Shown piece after piece: positions 37,181-45,239 of a stretch of 64,000 nucleotides of DNA. Made by a program: the position numbers and the translations under genes. The notes under the pieces were generated by a model. That model did not search any database. It was not told the origin of the DNA and saw nothing but the letters and a program-made list of their open reading frames with translations. The DNA is taken from NCBI RefSeq assembly GCF_003353055.1, contig NZ_QKWJ01000025.1, positions 1 to 64,000 on the forward strand, in the 5' to 3' direction. How positions within the stretch are numbered: the first letter of the stretch is position 1; each line of letters starts with the position of its first letter. This stretch comes from Cupriavidus lacunae (GTDB lineage Bacteria; Pseudomonadota; Gammaproteobacteria; Burkholderiales; Burkholderiaceae).

Positions 37181-39193
37181 CTAGCTCTCTTGCGTTGTCA
37201 GGTCGGTTGCTTCGGGGTTCGGCTCTGCCGTGACCCCCGCCTGCACCGCATAACGCGCCTTCCCATGGCGCTTGGCCTCATACAGCGCCATGTCCGCATG
37301 CATGAACAGCTCGCTGATCGTCATGGCATGGCGCGCGTCATGGATGGCCGAGCCGACGCTGGCCGATGCCGCCACCGTGTGGCCGTCGATCACAAAGGGC
37401 ATCCGCGCGGCCTGCACGATGGTGTTGGCGACCGATGCCATGGCATTGCGATCGGCGACGCCATCCAGGATCACCGCAAATTCGTCGCCGCCGATGCGCG
37501 CGACCGCATCGCCCTTGCGCACGCAGGCGCGCAGCCGCTGCGCGAAGGCCACCAGCAGCTGGTCGCCCACCGGATGGCCAAAGTTGTCGTTGACGGCCTT
37601 GAAATCGTCCAGGTCCACCAGCAGCAGCGCCAGCGGTCTCCCGCCGGCGCTGGCGCGCGCCATGGATTCGGCCAGGCGCCGGTCGAACCCCTTGCGGTTG
37701 AGCAGGCCGGTGAGGTAGTCGGAGATGGTCTGGGCTTCCAGGCTGCGCAGCTTCTCGCGCTCATGCGTGACGTTGCGCCCGAACATGTGCAGGCCGATGA
37801 CGGTGTCCTGGGTATCGTTCCAGGCCGGCTGGTAGGTCATTTCGATGCATTCGGTGCCGTCCGGGCTTTCGCGCGTAAAGGTCACCGCCCGCCCGGCGCG
37901 GGCTTGCTCCAGGTAGGGCTGGCAGGTCAGGTATTCCTGCGTGCCCCACAGCTCGCGCAGCGACAGTCCCACGATCTGCTGCGCCGGCACGCCGTAGCGT
38001 TGTGCATAGGCCTGGTTGACGAAGACATAGCGCTGGTGCATGTCGATGAACGAGACGAAGTCCGGCACATGGTTGGCGATGGCCTCGATACGTTTCTCGC
38101 TTGCGGCGGCGCGGTCCTTGGCCGCCTTCAGGGCGGCTTCGCGCTCCGACAACTGCGCCACGACCTCGGCGAAGGTCACGGCCAGCTCGCCGATCTCGTC
38201 GGCGCGGCCGACGGGCAGGTCCGCCACCGCGGCCGGATTGGTGCCGATCTGGCGCACCGCGCGGTGCAGCCGCTGCAGCGGCTCGAGCAGCCGCCGCATG
38301 ATCAGCCACATCAGCGCGGCGGCAACCAGCATGGTGAGGGTGCCGACGATGAGGGTCCGGCGGCGCACCGTGACCAGTGGCGCATAGGCTTCGGCGGCGG
38401 GCAGGACCGCCACGACTTCCCAGCCGTTGGATTCCAGCAGGTAGCGCGCCACCACCGGCTGCGTCGGTGTCAGGACTTCCAGCAGGGAGGGGGGGCGGTC
38501 AGCACCGCAGGCTTCGCCGATGGCGCGTGCGGGGCTTAGCACGCGGGCCACGTCAGAATGCATCGCATAGCGGGGGTTGCTGCCGGCGGAAACCAGGCAG
38601 AAGGTGCCGGTGGTTCCCACGCGGCTGTGCGCAAGCTCGCGCAGGAAGTTGCTGTCGGCCAGGTTCAGTACGCCCCCGACCACGCCGCGCAGTTCGCCCC
38701 CTGGCCCCAGCATCGGCACTGCCAGCACCACGCCGGGGGCGTTGGTCTGCTTGCCCTGGACCAGGTCCGACACCGCGAACGCCTGGCCGCGCAGGATATC
38801 GTGGAAATAGTCGCGGTCATCCAGGCGCAGGCGTACGCCATCCGGCACGGCGGTGCTGAACACCAGCTGCCCGTCGGGCGCGGCCAGGAAGACGGCGTTG
38901 AAGGTTTCGGGTATTTCCACCAGGCTCTCTGCGGCCCGGCGCAAGTCGGCCGGCTTCGCCGCAAGCATGGGGGAGAACTGGCGTGCCACCCGGCGCAAGA
39001 CGGCGGTCCGGCTCTGCAGTTTTTCATCGAGCTCCTCGGCCACCATCTTGACCAGCGTGTCCTGCTGGGTCTGCAGCAGGGTCTTCAGGCCGTCGTAGGC
39101 ATAGTACTGGGCGTAAAGCGCGCGCAGCACGATGATCAGGGTCACCACACCCGCCGTGGCGAACGCCATCCGATACTTCAAAGAGTGCTGCAT
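37181..39193 (-). CDS. membrane diguanylate cyclase with dCache-like, HAMP, PAS and GGDEF domains
   Basis: A 670-residue sensor enzyme making c-di-GMP. Order: membrane helix (about 9-29), a large periplasmic sensing region of the dCache/CHASE type (30-290), second membrane helix (300-322), HAMP ('RRLLEPLQRLHRAVRQI'), a short coiled coil, a PAS domain ('VPDFVSFIDMHQRYVFVNQAYAQ') and a GGDEF domain with intact GGDEF at 568-572 and 'SDYLTGLLNRKGF'. No EAL domain. The ATG at 39193 has AAGAAAG upstream; the frame extends further but lacks a ribosome site. Likely a single gene facing the glp operon end. Confidence 0.85.
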   Translation of the reverse strand: MQHSLKYRMAFATAGVVTLIIVLRALYAQYYAYDGLKTLLQTQQDTLVKMVAEELDEKLQSRTAVLRRVARQFSPMLAAKPADLRRAAESLVEIPETFNAVFLAAPDGQLVFSTAVPDGVRLRLDDRDYFHDILRGQAFAVSDLVQGKQTNAPGVVLAVPMLGPGGELRGVVGGVLNLADSNFLRELAHSRVGTTGTFCLVSAGSNPRYAMHSDVARVLSPARAIGEACGADRPPSLLEVLTPTQPVVARYLLESNGWEVVAVLPAAEAYAPLVTVRRRTLIVGTLTMLVAAALMWLIMRRLLEPLQRLHRAVRQIGTNPAAVADLPVGRADEIGELAVTFAEVVAQLSEREAALKAAKDRAAASEKRIEAIANHVPDFVSFIDMHQRYVFVNQAYAQRYGVPAQQIVGLSLRELWGTQEYLTCQPYLEQARAGRAVTFTRESPDGTECIEMTYQPAWNDTQDTVIGLHMFGRNVTHEREKLRSLEAQTISDYLTGLLNRKGFDRRLAESMARASAGGRPLALLLVDLDDFKAVNDNFGHPVGDQLLVAFAQRLRACVRKGDAVARIGGDEFAVILDGVADRNAMASVANTIVQAARMPFVIDGHTVAASASVGSAIHDARHAMTISELFMHADMALYEAKRHGKARYAVQAGVTAEPNPEATDLTTQES

Positions 39194-39526
39194 GATTGAC
39201 TTCTTTCTTGTGCGCACTGACCCGTTGTTCCCGTCCCTCGGCACTGGGCGGTCGGTCCCCGATGTCCAGTGGCGTGTTTGGAAGGTTAGCAGATGTCAAG
39301 GGGTATTTCGCAACTGTTTGCAACCAAAAGAGTGCGTGGCCAGCAAAATGTGCATTCCTGTCTGCTCAAGCGTCGGACAGGGAGCCGAGGGCTTCACATG
39401 GATGGATTTGCCGGTTCCGATCAGGATGCTGGCACGCTGTCGTCGCCGATGCAGGCGGCCGGGGCCCGTAACCCGCGACCGGCCAGGTACGCACGCGCAG
39501 CACCGTGTGGTCGCGCGGGCGCAGCG
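39194..39526. other. intergenic region with a possible frameshifted coding tail
   Basis: 333 bases upstream of the diguanylate cyclase gene and downstream of the minus-strand gene at 39527. The left half presumably holds the cyclase promoter (no clear boxes seen). On the minus strand, the right part (about 39425-39526) reads in the next frame as 'VPTALELTLRPRDHTVLRVR'-like protein sequence, possibly the severed end of the 39527 gene. Confidence 0.4.
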
Positions 39527-40135
39527 TCAGTTCCAGTGCGGTCGGTACGCCCGCCGCGTGATCTGGGCAATGAAGCGGGCGCTGTCCGCCGCGGCAACAC
39601 CACCCGCGGCGAATCGCGTGCCACAGCGTATCGCCAGCCGCAGGATATGCAGCGGCACGAACCGGATTGGCTCGTGCATGTCCGCCAGCGCGGCGAGCGT
39701 GAAATACAGTGGCTGCCGGGCCAGTGCGATAAAGCGCCCGCGCAGCCGCGCGAGCGTTGCCGCGGGCGCCCCCAGTCCTTCCCCCTCGGCGCCGCTGCGC
39801 GTCATGCCGCGCACGCGCGGCTGCCACAGCGTGCCGGCGACCAGCAGCGGCGCACGCGCCGCGCCACCGTCATCCAGGCAGGCATCGAGTGCCACGACCT
39901 GGCCCGCGAGGTCATAGGTGGACGCCACCGAGGCAAAGCTGCGGTGGTAGCCGATGATGCAATCCATGTCTTCTTCATAGACCGGCCGCGCATCGCGTGG
40001 CACGCGCACGGAGCGCATCTCAAACCAGCCGGCACTGACCGGATTGCGCCCGGTCCAGGGCAGGGCGGATTCTGTGTCATTGGGGGTTGGGAGGCTGGAG
40101 GATGGCAAGGCGCGCGCCGATGCGGTTCGGAGCAA
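39527..40135 (-). CDS. hypothetical protein, possibly frameshifted
   Basis: Frame of 202 codons (from TTG at 40135; the ATG at 40018 would give 163). Codon bias is strong, but no family is recognised. 'YEEDMDCIIGYHRSFASVASTYDLAGQVVALDACLDDGG' and 'LARQPLYFTLAALADMHEPIRFVPLHILRLAI' look like a soluble alpha/beta protein. The end 'QITRRAYRPHWN' meets a stop where another frame continues with protein-like sequence (TALELTLRPRDHTVLRVR). This suggests either a frameshift or a natural stop with a chance overlap. The gene is divergent from the reductase at 40351. Confidence 0.55.
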   Translation of the reverse strand: MLRTASARALPSSSLPTPNDTESALPWTGRNPVSAGWFEMRSVRVPRDARPVYEEDMDCIIGYHRSFASVASTYDLAGQVVALDACLDDGGAARAPLLVAGTLWQPRVRGMTRSGAEGEGLGAPAATLARLRGRFIALARQPLYFTLAALADMHEPIRFVPLHILRLAIRCGTRFAAGGVAAADSARFIAQITRRAYRPHWN

Positions 40136-40236
40136 TCAAGGTACCCGGCGGGCAGTTCGCGGGAAATGAGACGAGCCTTGTCGCCGGCTACGGGAAGGTT
40201 TCGACTCTTGGCTTACAAAGCCTCTCGCAATCCAAC

Positions 40237-40288
40237 TTGACAATCGGTAGTTCGATGCATAACCTTGATTGCAGCCGCAATCAAGGTT
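40237..40288 (+). promoter_or_regulatory. promoter with a perfect 12-bp palindromic operator
   Basis: TTGACA at 40237-40242 is a consensus -35. A palindrome with 12-bp perfect arms (AACCTTGATTGC at 40261-40272; GCAATCAAGGTT at 40277-40288) and a 4-nt centre covers the expected -10 and start site. The reductase gene begins 62 nt further on, and a TetR repressor gene follows it. This is the layout expected for TetR repression of the reductase-TetR operon. Confidence 0.75.
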
Positions 40289-40350
40289 GGAAGACCTTGC
40301 AAGGCTTAGCACCGTACTTGCAAGCGCAACTCAAGCGGAGGAGAAGGCAC

Positions 40351-41364
40351 ATGAAGGCTCTGGTCATCGAACACAACGGCGAACCGTCAGCCGTAGTCCA
40401 CTGGCGTGATTTGCCCGAACCCATGCCTGGGCCAACGGAAGTCCGCGTGAGGATGCTGCTGGCGCCCGTGCACCCGTCCGACTTGCACATCATCCGGGGA
40501 CGTTTCGCCCCTCAGCGTCAGCCAAAACTGCCCGCTTCGCCCGGATCCGAGGGCGTCGGAATCATCGACGCCGTGGGCAGCGGCGTGCCGCGCGCGCGGG
40601 TCGGAGAGCGCGTCGTTTTGCTGGATGTGCCCGGGACCTGGCGAGAGCAAGTCATCAGTCCGGCCGACCGCGCGATCGCGGTACCGGCGGCGGTCTCCGA
40701 CGAGGATGCCGCACAGGCGCTGATCAACCCGATGACGGCATGGGCAATGACCATGGTGGAGCACCAGCTTGGACGCGGCGACTGGCTTGTCCAGAGCGCG
40801 GCCGGCTCGACGGTCGGTCGCTTCGTGTTGCAGATCGCGAAAGCGCAGGGATTCCGCACCATCAACCTGGTACGCCGTGAAGAGCAGGTCGCCGAGATCC
40901 GGGAACTCGGCGGCGACATCGTGCTGTGCACCGCGGACGAAAGCTGGCCAGAGCAGCTGAAGAAGGCCACCGGCGGCAATGGCATCGTGAGGGCGATCGA
41001 CTGCGTTGCCGGCCGCACCGGCGCCACGCTTGCGCGTCAGTTGGCCCAGAACGGACGCCTGCTCGTCTATGGAGCCCTGTCGTCGCACCGCCAGTCCGAC
41101 CCGGCAGCGTTCGAGATGCCGGTTTTTGCCCCGGCGCTGGTCTACTCAAGTGCCGAGGTGCGTGGCTGGTTCATCTACTCATGGCTCGGACGCCAGGAGG
41201 TGAGTGAAGGCGGCCGGATGTTGCGCAGTCTGCTCGATCTTATTGCCGAGGGCCGCTTGAAGCCGCCGGCGGCGCGCCGCTACCACGTTGATGATGCACT
41301 CGAAGCCTTCACGGCCGCGGAGCACGCCGGACACGACGCCAAACCGCTGCTGGCGTTCTCATAG
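40351..41364 (+). CDS. MDR-superfamily zinc-free quinone/enoyl reductase
   Basis: A 337-residue medium-chain dehydrogenase/reductase. N-terminal catalytic part 'MKALVIEHNGEPSAVVHWRDLPEPMPG'; NADPH-binding part 'AAGSTVGRFVLQIAKAQGFRTINLVRR'. The zinc-binding Cys residues of ADH are missing, and the pattern resembles quinone oxidoreductases and the MECR-type 2-enoyl reductases. It could reduce a quinone, an enal or an enoyl thioester. ATG at 40351 has GGAGGAGA at 9-nt spacing. A TetR gene follows 40 nt later on the same strand, and the operator palindrome precedes. Confidence 0.85.
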   Translation: MKALVIEHNGEPSAVVHWRDLPEPMPGPTEVRVRMLLAPVHPSDLHIIRGRFAPQRQPKLPASPGSEGVGIIDAVGSGVPRARVGERVVLLDVPGTWREQVISPADRAIAVPAAVSDEDAAQALINPMTAWAMTMVEHQLGRGDWLVQSAAGSTVGRFVLQIAKAQGFRTINLVRREEQVAEIRELGGDIVLCTADESWPEQLKKATGGNGIVRAIDCVAGRTGATLARQLAQNGRLLVYGALSSHRQSDPAAFEMPVFAPALVYSSAEVRGWFIYSWLGRQEVSEGGRMLRSLLDLIAEGRLKPPAARRYHVDDALEAFTAAEHAGHDAKPLLAFS

Positions 41365-41404
41365 GGCTGCGCTTCGCCCCGAGTCCCCGTTTCTGGAGAA
41401 GACC

Positions 41405-41995
41405 ATGGTGTATGTAAAACGCGAGCAATCCGATGAAAACCGCGCAGCGCTGCTGGCTACGGCCAGCCGGCTGTTTCGCGAACGGGGCATCGATGGCGTG
41501 GGCGTCGCTGAAATCGCGCGTGAAGCCGGGCTGACGCACGGGGCGCTGTACGCACACTTCCGCTCCAAGGACGATCTGGCGACGGAAGCCTTTACGCAGG
41601 CCCTGGCGATGAGCCGCGAAGCGTTCCGGGGCGAGGGAACGCGCCGCAAGCGCAGCGTGTCGGGGTATCTCGACTATCTGCTTTCGCCGCTCAACCGCGA
41701 CGAACCGGGCATGAGTTGCCCAATGACGGCGTCGGCGAGTGAAATCGGGCGGCACGGAAAGGATATCAGTGCGCGCTTTGCCAAAGGGTTTCAGGAGAAG
41801 GCGAGCGCGTTCGAGGCCGTCATGGACGAAGCTATTCCCGAGGCTGAACGGCGCCGCCTGGGGCTGGCCATCGTCGCCGCGGAAATCGGAGCAATGGCCG
41901 CCGCCCGGGCCGTCGCCAAAAGCGACCCTTCGTTGTCCGATGAAATATTGAAGGCGGTGCGTGCCATGCTGGTGAAAGCATCGACGGGGCAGTAA
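41405..41995 (+). CDS. TetR-family transcriptional regulator
   Basis: A 196-residue regulator with a TetR N-terminal HTH domain ('LLATASRLFRERGIDGVGVAEIAREAGLTHGALYAHFRSKDDL', residues 15-60) and a ligand-binding C-terminal domain ('MTASASEIGRHGKDISARF'). It likely binds the palindrome at 40261-40288 and represses the reductase gene and itself. Ligand unknown; the reductase suggests an electrophile such as an aldehyde or quinone. The start ATG is preceded by TGGAGAAGACC. Confidence 0.85.
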   Translation: MVYVKREQSDENRAALLATASRLFRERGIDGVGVAEIAREAGLTHGALYAHFRSKDDLATEAFTQALAMSREAFRGEGTRRKRSVSGYLDYLLSPLNRDEPGMSCPMTASASEIGRHGKDISARFAKGFQEKASAFEAVMDEAIPEAERRRLGLAIVAAEIGAMAAARAVAKSDPSLSDEILKAVRAMLVKASTGQ

Positions 41996-42061
41996 AGGCA
42001 GCAGTCTGCATTGACGAACGCTAAGCAACCATTGACGGTACTCCAAGCTCAAGGAAACATC

Positions 42062-42874
42062 GTGTCACAAGATCTGTCGCGCCGCCGCTTCCTCGTATCC
42101 GCCGCCGCAGGCATCGCAAGCCTCGCGCTTGCCGACATGCCCTCGGCGACGGCAGCATCCCCGCTTCCCACGTTGTCTGAAGTCCTCGCAGGAGATCCAG
42201 GCTCAATGACAATCGTGAACTACGCGACGTATGTTACGGACCGGGGCAGGGTGGACGCGTCCCGAGCCGAGCATCAGGTTTACGCGGATGCGCTTCGCGA
42301 GCACGACCGGCTAGTGATGGGCGGTCCCCTGCTCGGCGATGACGGACGGGCCCGCGGCGTCCTGCTCGTTTATGAGGTGGCGTCCAAACAGCAAGCCGAG
42401 ACCCTGGTACGAAGCGATCCATTCGTTCAGCAAGGAGCAATTGCGAACTATCGTCTGGCCGAGTGGAACGTGCTCGACAGGAACATAGCGTTGCTCGCTG
42501 CCGAGCTCGTCCCGGAGGATCGGCGTGCTCCGCCCAAGGAGCCTCGTACATCTGGCGCTACGCCCGTCGCATCGGACGCGCATGGCACGCGGCTCTACGT
42601 CAGTTACGTGAAATACGTCTCCGACTCGGCGCGTGTCGAGCGGGTGAGGGCGGCCCATCAATCGTATGCAGAGGCGATCAAGGCGAACGGCGGGCTGATC
42701 ATGGCGGGTCCTTTTGCCGATGACTCGGGCGCATTGTTCATTTATCGGGCGCAGTCGAAAGATGAAGCGATGGCGCTGGTACAAAAGGACCCGTATCACG
42801 CTGAGGGTGTGTTCGAATCGTACGCACTTTCGGAGTGGCGGCTGTTCGGTTTGAATGCGGATTTGATCAACTAG
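42062..42874 (+). CDS. exported protein with two YciI-like domains
   Basis: A 270-residue protein. The N terminus 'MSQDLSRRRFLVSAAAGIASLALADMPSATA' carries a twin-arginine motif (SRRRFLV), so export of a folded protein through Tat is likely. Two YciI-like domains follow (about 45-130 and 165-255), each with the pattern 'G-P-[FL]-x-x-D-x-G' ('GGPLLGDDGRARGVLL' and 'AGPFADDSGALFIY') and a terminal 'YRLAEWNV'/'YALSEWRLF' motif. The GTG at 42062 has AAGGA at 7 nt; a TTG upstream is in frame but weaker. YciI proteins are usually single and cytoplasmic. No enzyme activity can be assigned. Confidence 0.7.
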   Translation: MSQDLSRRRFLVSAAAGIASLALADMPSATAASPLPTLSEVLAGDPGSMTIVNYATYVTDRGRVDASRAEHQVYADALREHDRLVMGGPLLGDDGRARGVLLVYEVASKQQAETLVRSDPFVQQGAIANYRLAEWNVLDRNIALLAAELVPEDRRAPPKEPRTSGATPVASDAHGTRLYVSYVKYVSDSARVERVRAAHQSYAEAIKANGGLIMAGPFADDSGALFIYRAQSKDEAMALVQKDPYHAEGVFESYALSEWRLFGLNADLIN

Positions 42875-42965
42875 AGTCGTTGAAGCGCATGCTACCCGGC
42901 ACCGCCTGCGTGCGCGGGCAGCTGAAGAAGCTAGGCCGACGCTTGTGGCAATGAAGAAAGGGCCC

Positions 42966-44153
42966 TCAGACCTCCGCCGGCCAGGTTCTTCCAACCAGAA
43001 GCCATGTATGCAGTTCACCGACGCCCTTTGCTGCAATCAGACCGCGCTCTTCGAGCAGGAATGGTTCTCCAAGTTGCTGGCGCGTGGCATCAGTTACCTG
43101 AACGCGCCCGACTACGCCTTGCGACTCCATCCGGCTGGCGATATTGACGGTATCGCCCCACAAGTCGTAGATGAATTTTCTCCTCCCGATCACGCCGGCT
43201 ACGACAGCTCCGCTGTGGATGCCCACTCGCAATTGCAGGTTGTAGCCGCGTCGCTGATTGAACTGGTCCAGTGACTCGAGCATGTCCAATGCCATATGTG
43301 CGGCCCGAGCGGCGTGATCGGCCGCAGGGACAGGCAGGCCTGCAGCCGCCATGTAAGCGTCGCCGATGGTCTTGATTTTCTCGAGTCCCCGGCTGTCGGC
43401 GATATTGTCAAAGTCGGCAAATATCTCGTTCAGTACCGCCACCAGCCGTTCGGGGTCCATGCTGGGAGAAAAACGGCTGAACTGCACGAGGTCTGCAAAC
43501 AACACCGACACTTCCTGGAACTTGTCGGCGATGATTTCCGGCGGGGCGGCGGCGATGAGATCGGAGCGCAGCTTCAAACGCTCGGCTATGGGGGAGGGCA
43601 GCACATTGAGGAGTAGCCGCTCGGTTACCTGCTGCTCGCAAACGAGCTTCTCATAAAGGCGCCTGAGTTCATGACGCTGGTGAACGATCGTCTCTCGGCT
43701 CGCTTCCAGTTCACGCACCTTCCGCTCAAGTTCCTTGCCGTATTTCAATGATTCCCCGTGCAGCAGACGCACTTCCAGCATATTGCGAACCCGCATCAGC
43801 ACCTCCGCCAGATCAAACGGCTTGCTGACGAAGTCTTTCGCACCGGCTCGCAGTGCGCGCAATTTGTGATCCGGCTGGGCGGTGATGACAATCACCGGAA
43901 GATAGCTGTCTGTCTCGACTGCCTTGAGGCGTTCCATGACCTCGAACCCGTCCATGCCGGGCATTTGCAGATCAAGCAGGATCAGGTCATAGTGGTTCTT
44001 GCTGTGAAGCGCCAACACCGCGCGAGGATCGACGGTTGAGTCGATGCGAACATAACCGGCACCGCCTAGCATCTGTTCGAGCAGCAGGACGTTGGCCTCC
44101 AGATCGTCTACGACCAGGATTGTTGCTGCCAAGATGTTCGATGCGTCGATCAT
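42966..44153 (-). CDS. receiver domain-class III adenylate cyclase fusion
   Basis: A 395-residue protein. An N-terminal CheY-like receiver (residues 10-130; phosphoacceptor Asp61 in 'LILLDLQMPGMDGFEV') is followed by a helical linker and a class III nucleotide cyclase domain (about 200-385): 'VSVLFADLVQFSRFSP' with the metal Asp, 'KIKTIGDAYMAA' with the purine-specifying Lys, and 'YDLWGDTVNIASRMES' with the second specifying Asp. The Lys/Asp pair indicates ATP rather than GTP. The gene begins 18 nt after the histidine kinase remnant on the same strand, so a two-component pathway once fed it. Confidence 0.85.
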   Translation of the reverse strand: MIDASNILAATILVVDDLEANVLLLEQMLGGAGYVRIDSTVDPRAVLALHSKNHYDLILLDLQMPGMDGFEVMERLKAVETDSYLPVIVITAQPDHKLRALRAGAKDFVSKPFDLAEVLMRVRNMLEVRLLHGESLKYGKELERKVRELEASRETIVHQRHELRRLYEKLVCEQQVTERLLLNVLPSPIAERLKLRSDLIAAAPPEIIADKFQEVSVLFADLVQFSRFSPSMDPERLVAVLNEIFADFDNIADSRGLEKIKTIGDAYMAAAGLPVPAADHAARAAHMALDMLESLDQFNQRRGYNLQLRVGIHSGAVVAGVIGRRKFIYDLWGDTVNIASRMESQGVVGRVQVTDATRQQLGEPFLLEERGLIAAKGVGELHTWLLVGRTWPAEV

Positions 44154-44171
44154 GGCAAGCGCCTGGCTTCA

Positions 44172-45239
44172 TCAGTCCTGGGCAGTCCCGCCTCGCGGCT
44201 GCTCCAGGGCGGCATCCAGTGAGTCCATAAACTCATTGAGCCTGATCGGCTTGGTCAGATACCGGAAGAACCCTGCCTTCATGCCCTTCTCAATGTCGCG
44301 CGGCATTGCATTGGCGCTGAGGGCGATCACTGGTATGTGCGTTGTCATCGGGTTCTCACGCAGGCGTCGCAGTGCCTCGATGCCGTTGATGTCGGGCAGA
44401 TGGATATCCATCACGATCAGATCCGGCAGGGAAGTGCGCGCCAGTTCGACGCCGAGCGTCCCGGTGACCGCGGTCAGCAGCCGCACATCGGCCCGGCGCG
44501 CGATGAGCTGCTCAACGAGCTTCACATTGGCGGGGTTGTCTTCGACATACAACAGGGTATGTACCGAAGAGGCGGCCTCCGTTTGCGCCTTGACAGACGT
44601 CGCTGGCGCTGCGCCCTCGCCAGTCATTTCCGGAGGCCGTGCAACGGGCAGTTCGACCCAGAATACGCTGCCCACGCCAGGCGTGCTTTCGGCGCCGATG
44701 GCACCTCCCATCAGCTCGACCAGCCGCTTGGCCACGACGAGGCCGATGCCCGTGCCCTCCACGGGGCCGCCCTCATGTCCAAGGCGGTTGAACGGCTGGA
44801 ACAGTTGCGGCAGCCGTTCCGGTGCCAGGCCTGCGCCGGTGTCGCGCACGCTGACGCGAACGCGATCCCCCGTCGTCACCTGCACATCGACCGTACCTTG
44901 TTCCCGGTTGTATTTGATGGCATTGGAACGCAGGTTGAGCAGGATCTGCTTCAGTCGGGTCCTGTCAGCGCGGACGAAACACGTGGAGTCGGGCAGGGGA
45001 AAGCGCATGCGAACCTCACGCCGCAGTGCTTGCTGCTCAAGCATCGCGTGACATTCGTGCAGGGCTTCAACGAGCGATACCGGCTCAGGGGACAGTGACG
45101 CCTGCCCGGCCTCGATCTTGGCGAGGTCAAGCACCTCATTGATCAGTTCCAGCAAATGCCAGCCTGCCTTCAGGATCTGGTCGATGCTGGCTTGCTGCGA
45201 GGGAGGGGGCGGCGGTGAGTCCGAGGCGGCGGACGTCAT
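44172..45239 (-). pseudogene. truncated hybrid histidine kinase (catalytic plus receiver part only)
   Basis: The frame contains the end of a dimerisation helix ('IDQILKAGWHLLELINEVLDLAKIEAGQ'), an HATPase domain (N box 'LLNLRSNAIKYN', G1 'DTGAGL', G2 'GTGIGLVVAKRLVELMGG') and a C-terminal receiver with 'DLIVMDIHLPDINGIEALRRL'. The front half, including the phosphoacceptor 'SHELRTPLN' histidine and any sensing domain, is missing. Sequence similarity to such kinases stops near 45227, against the start of pntB on the opposite strand. The only ATG (45239) is antiparallel to pntB's. Without the histidine it cannot autophosphorylate in the normal way. Confidence 0.7.
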
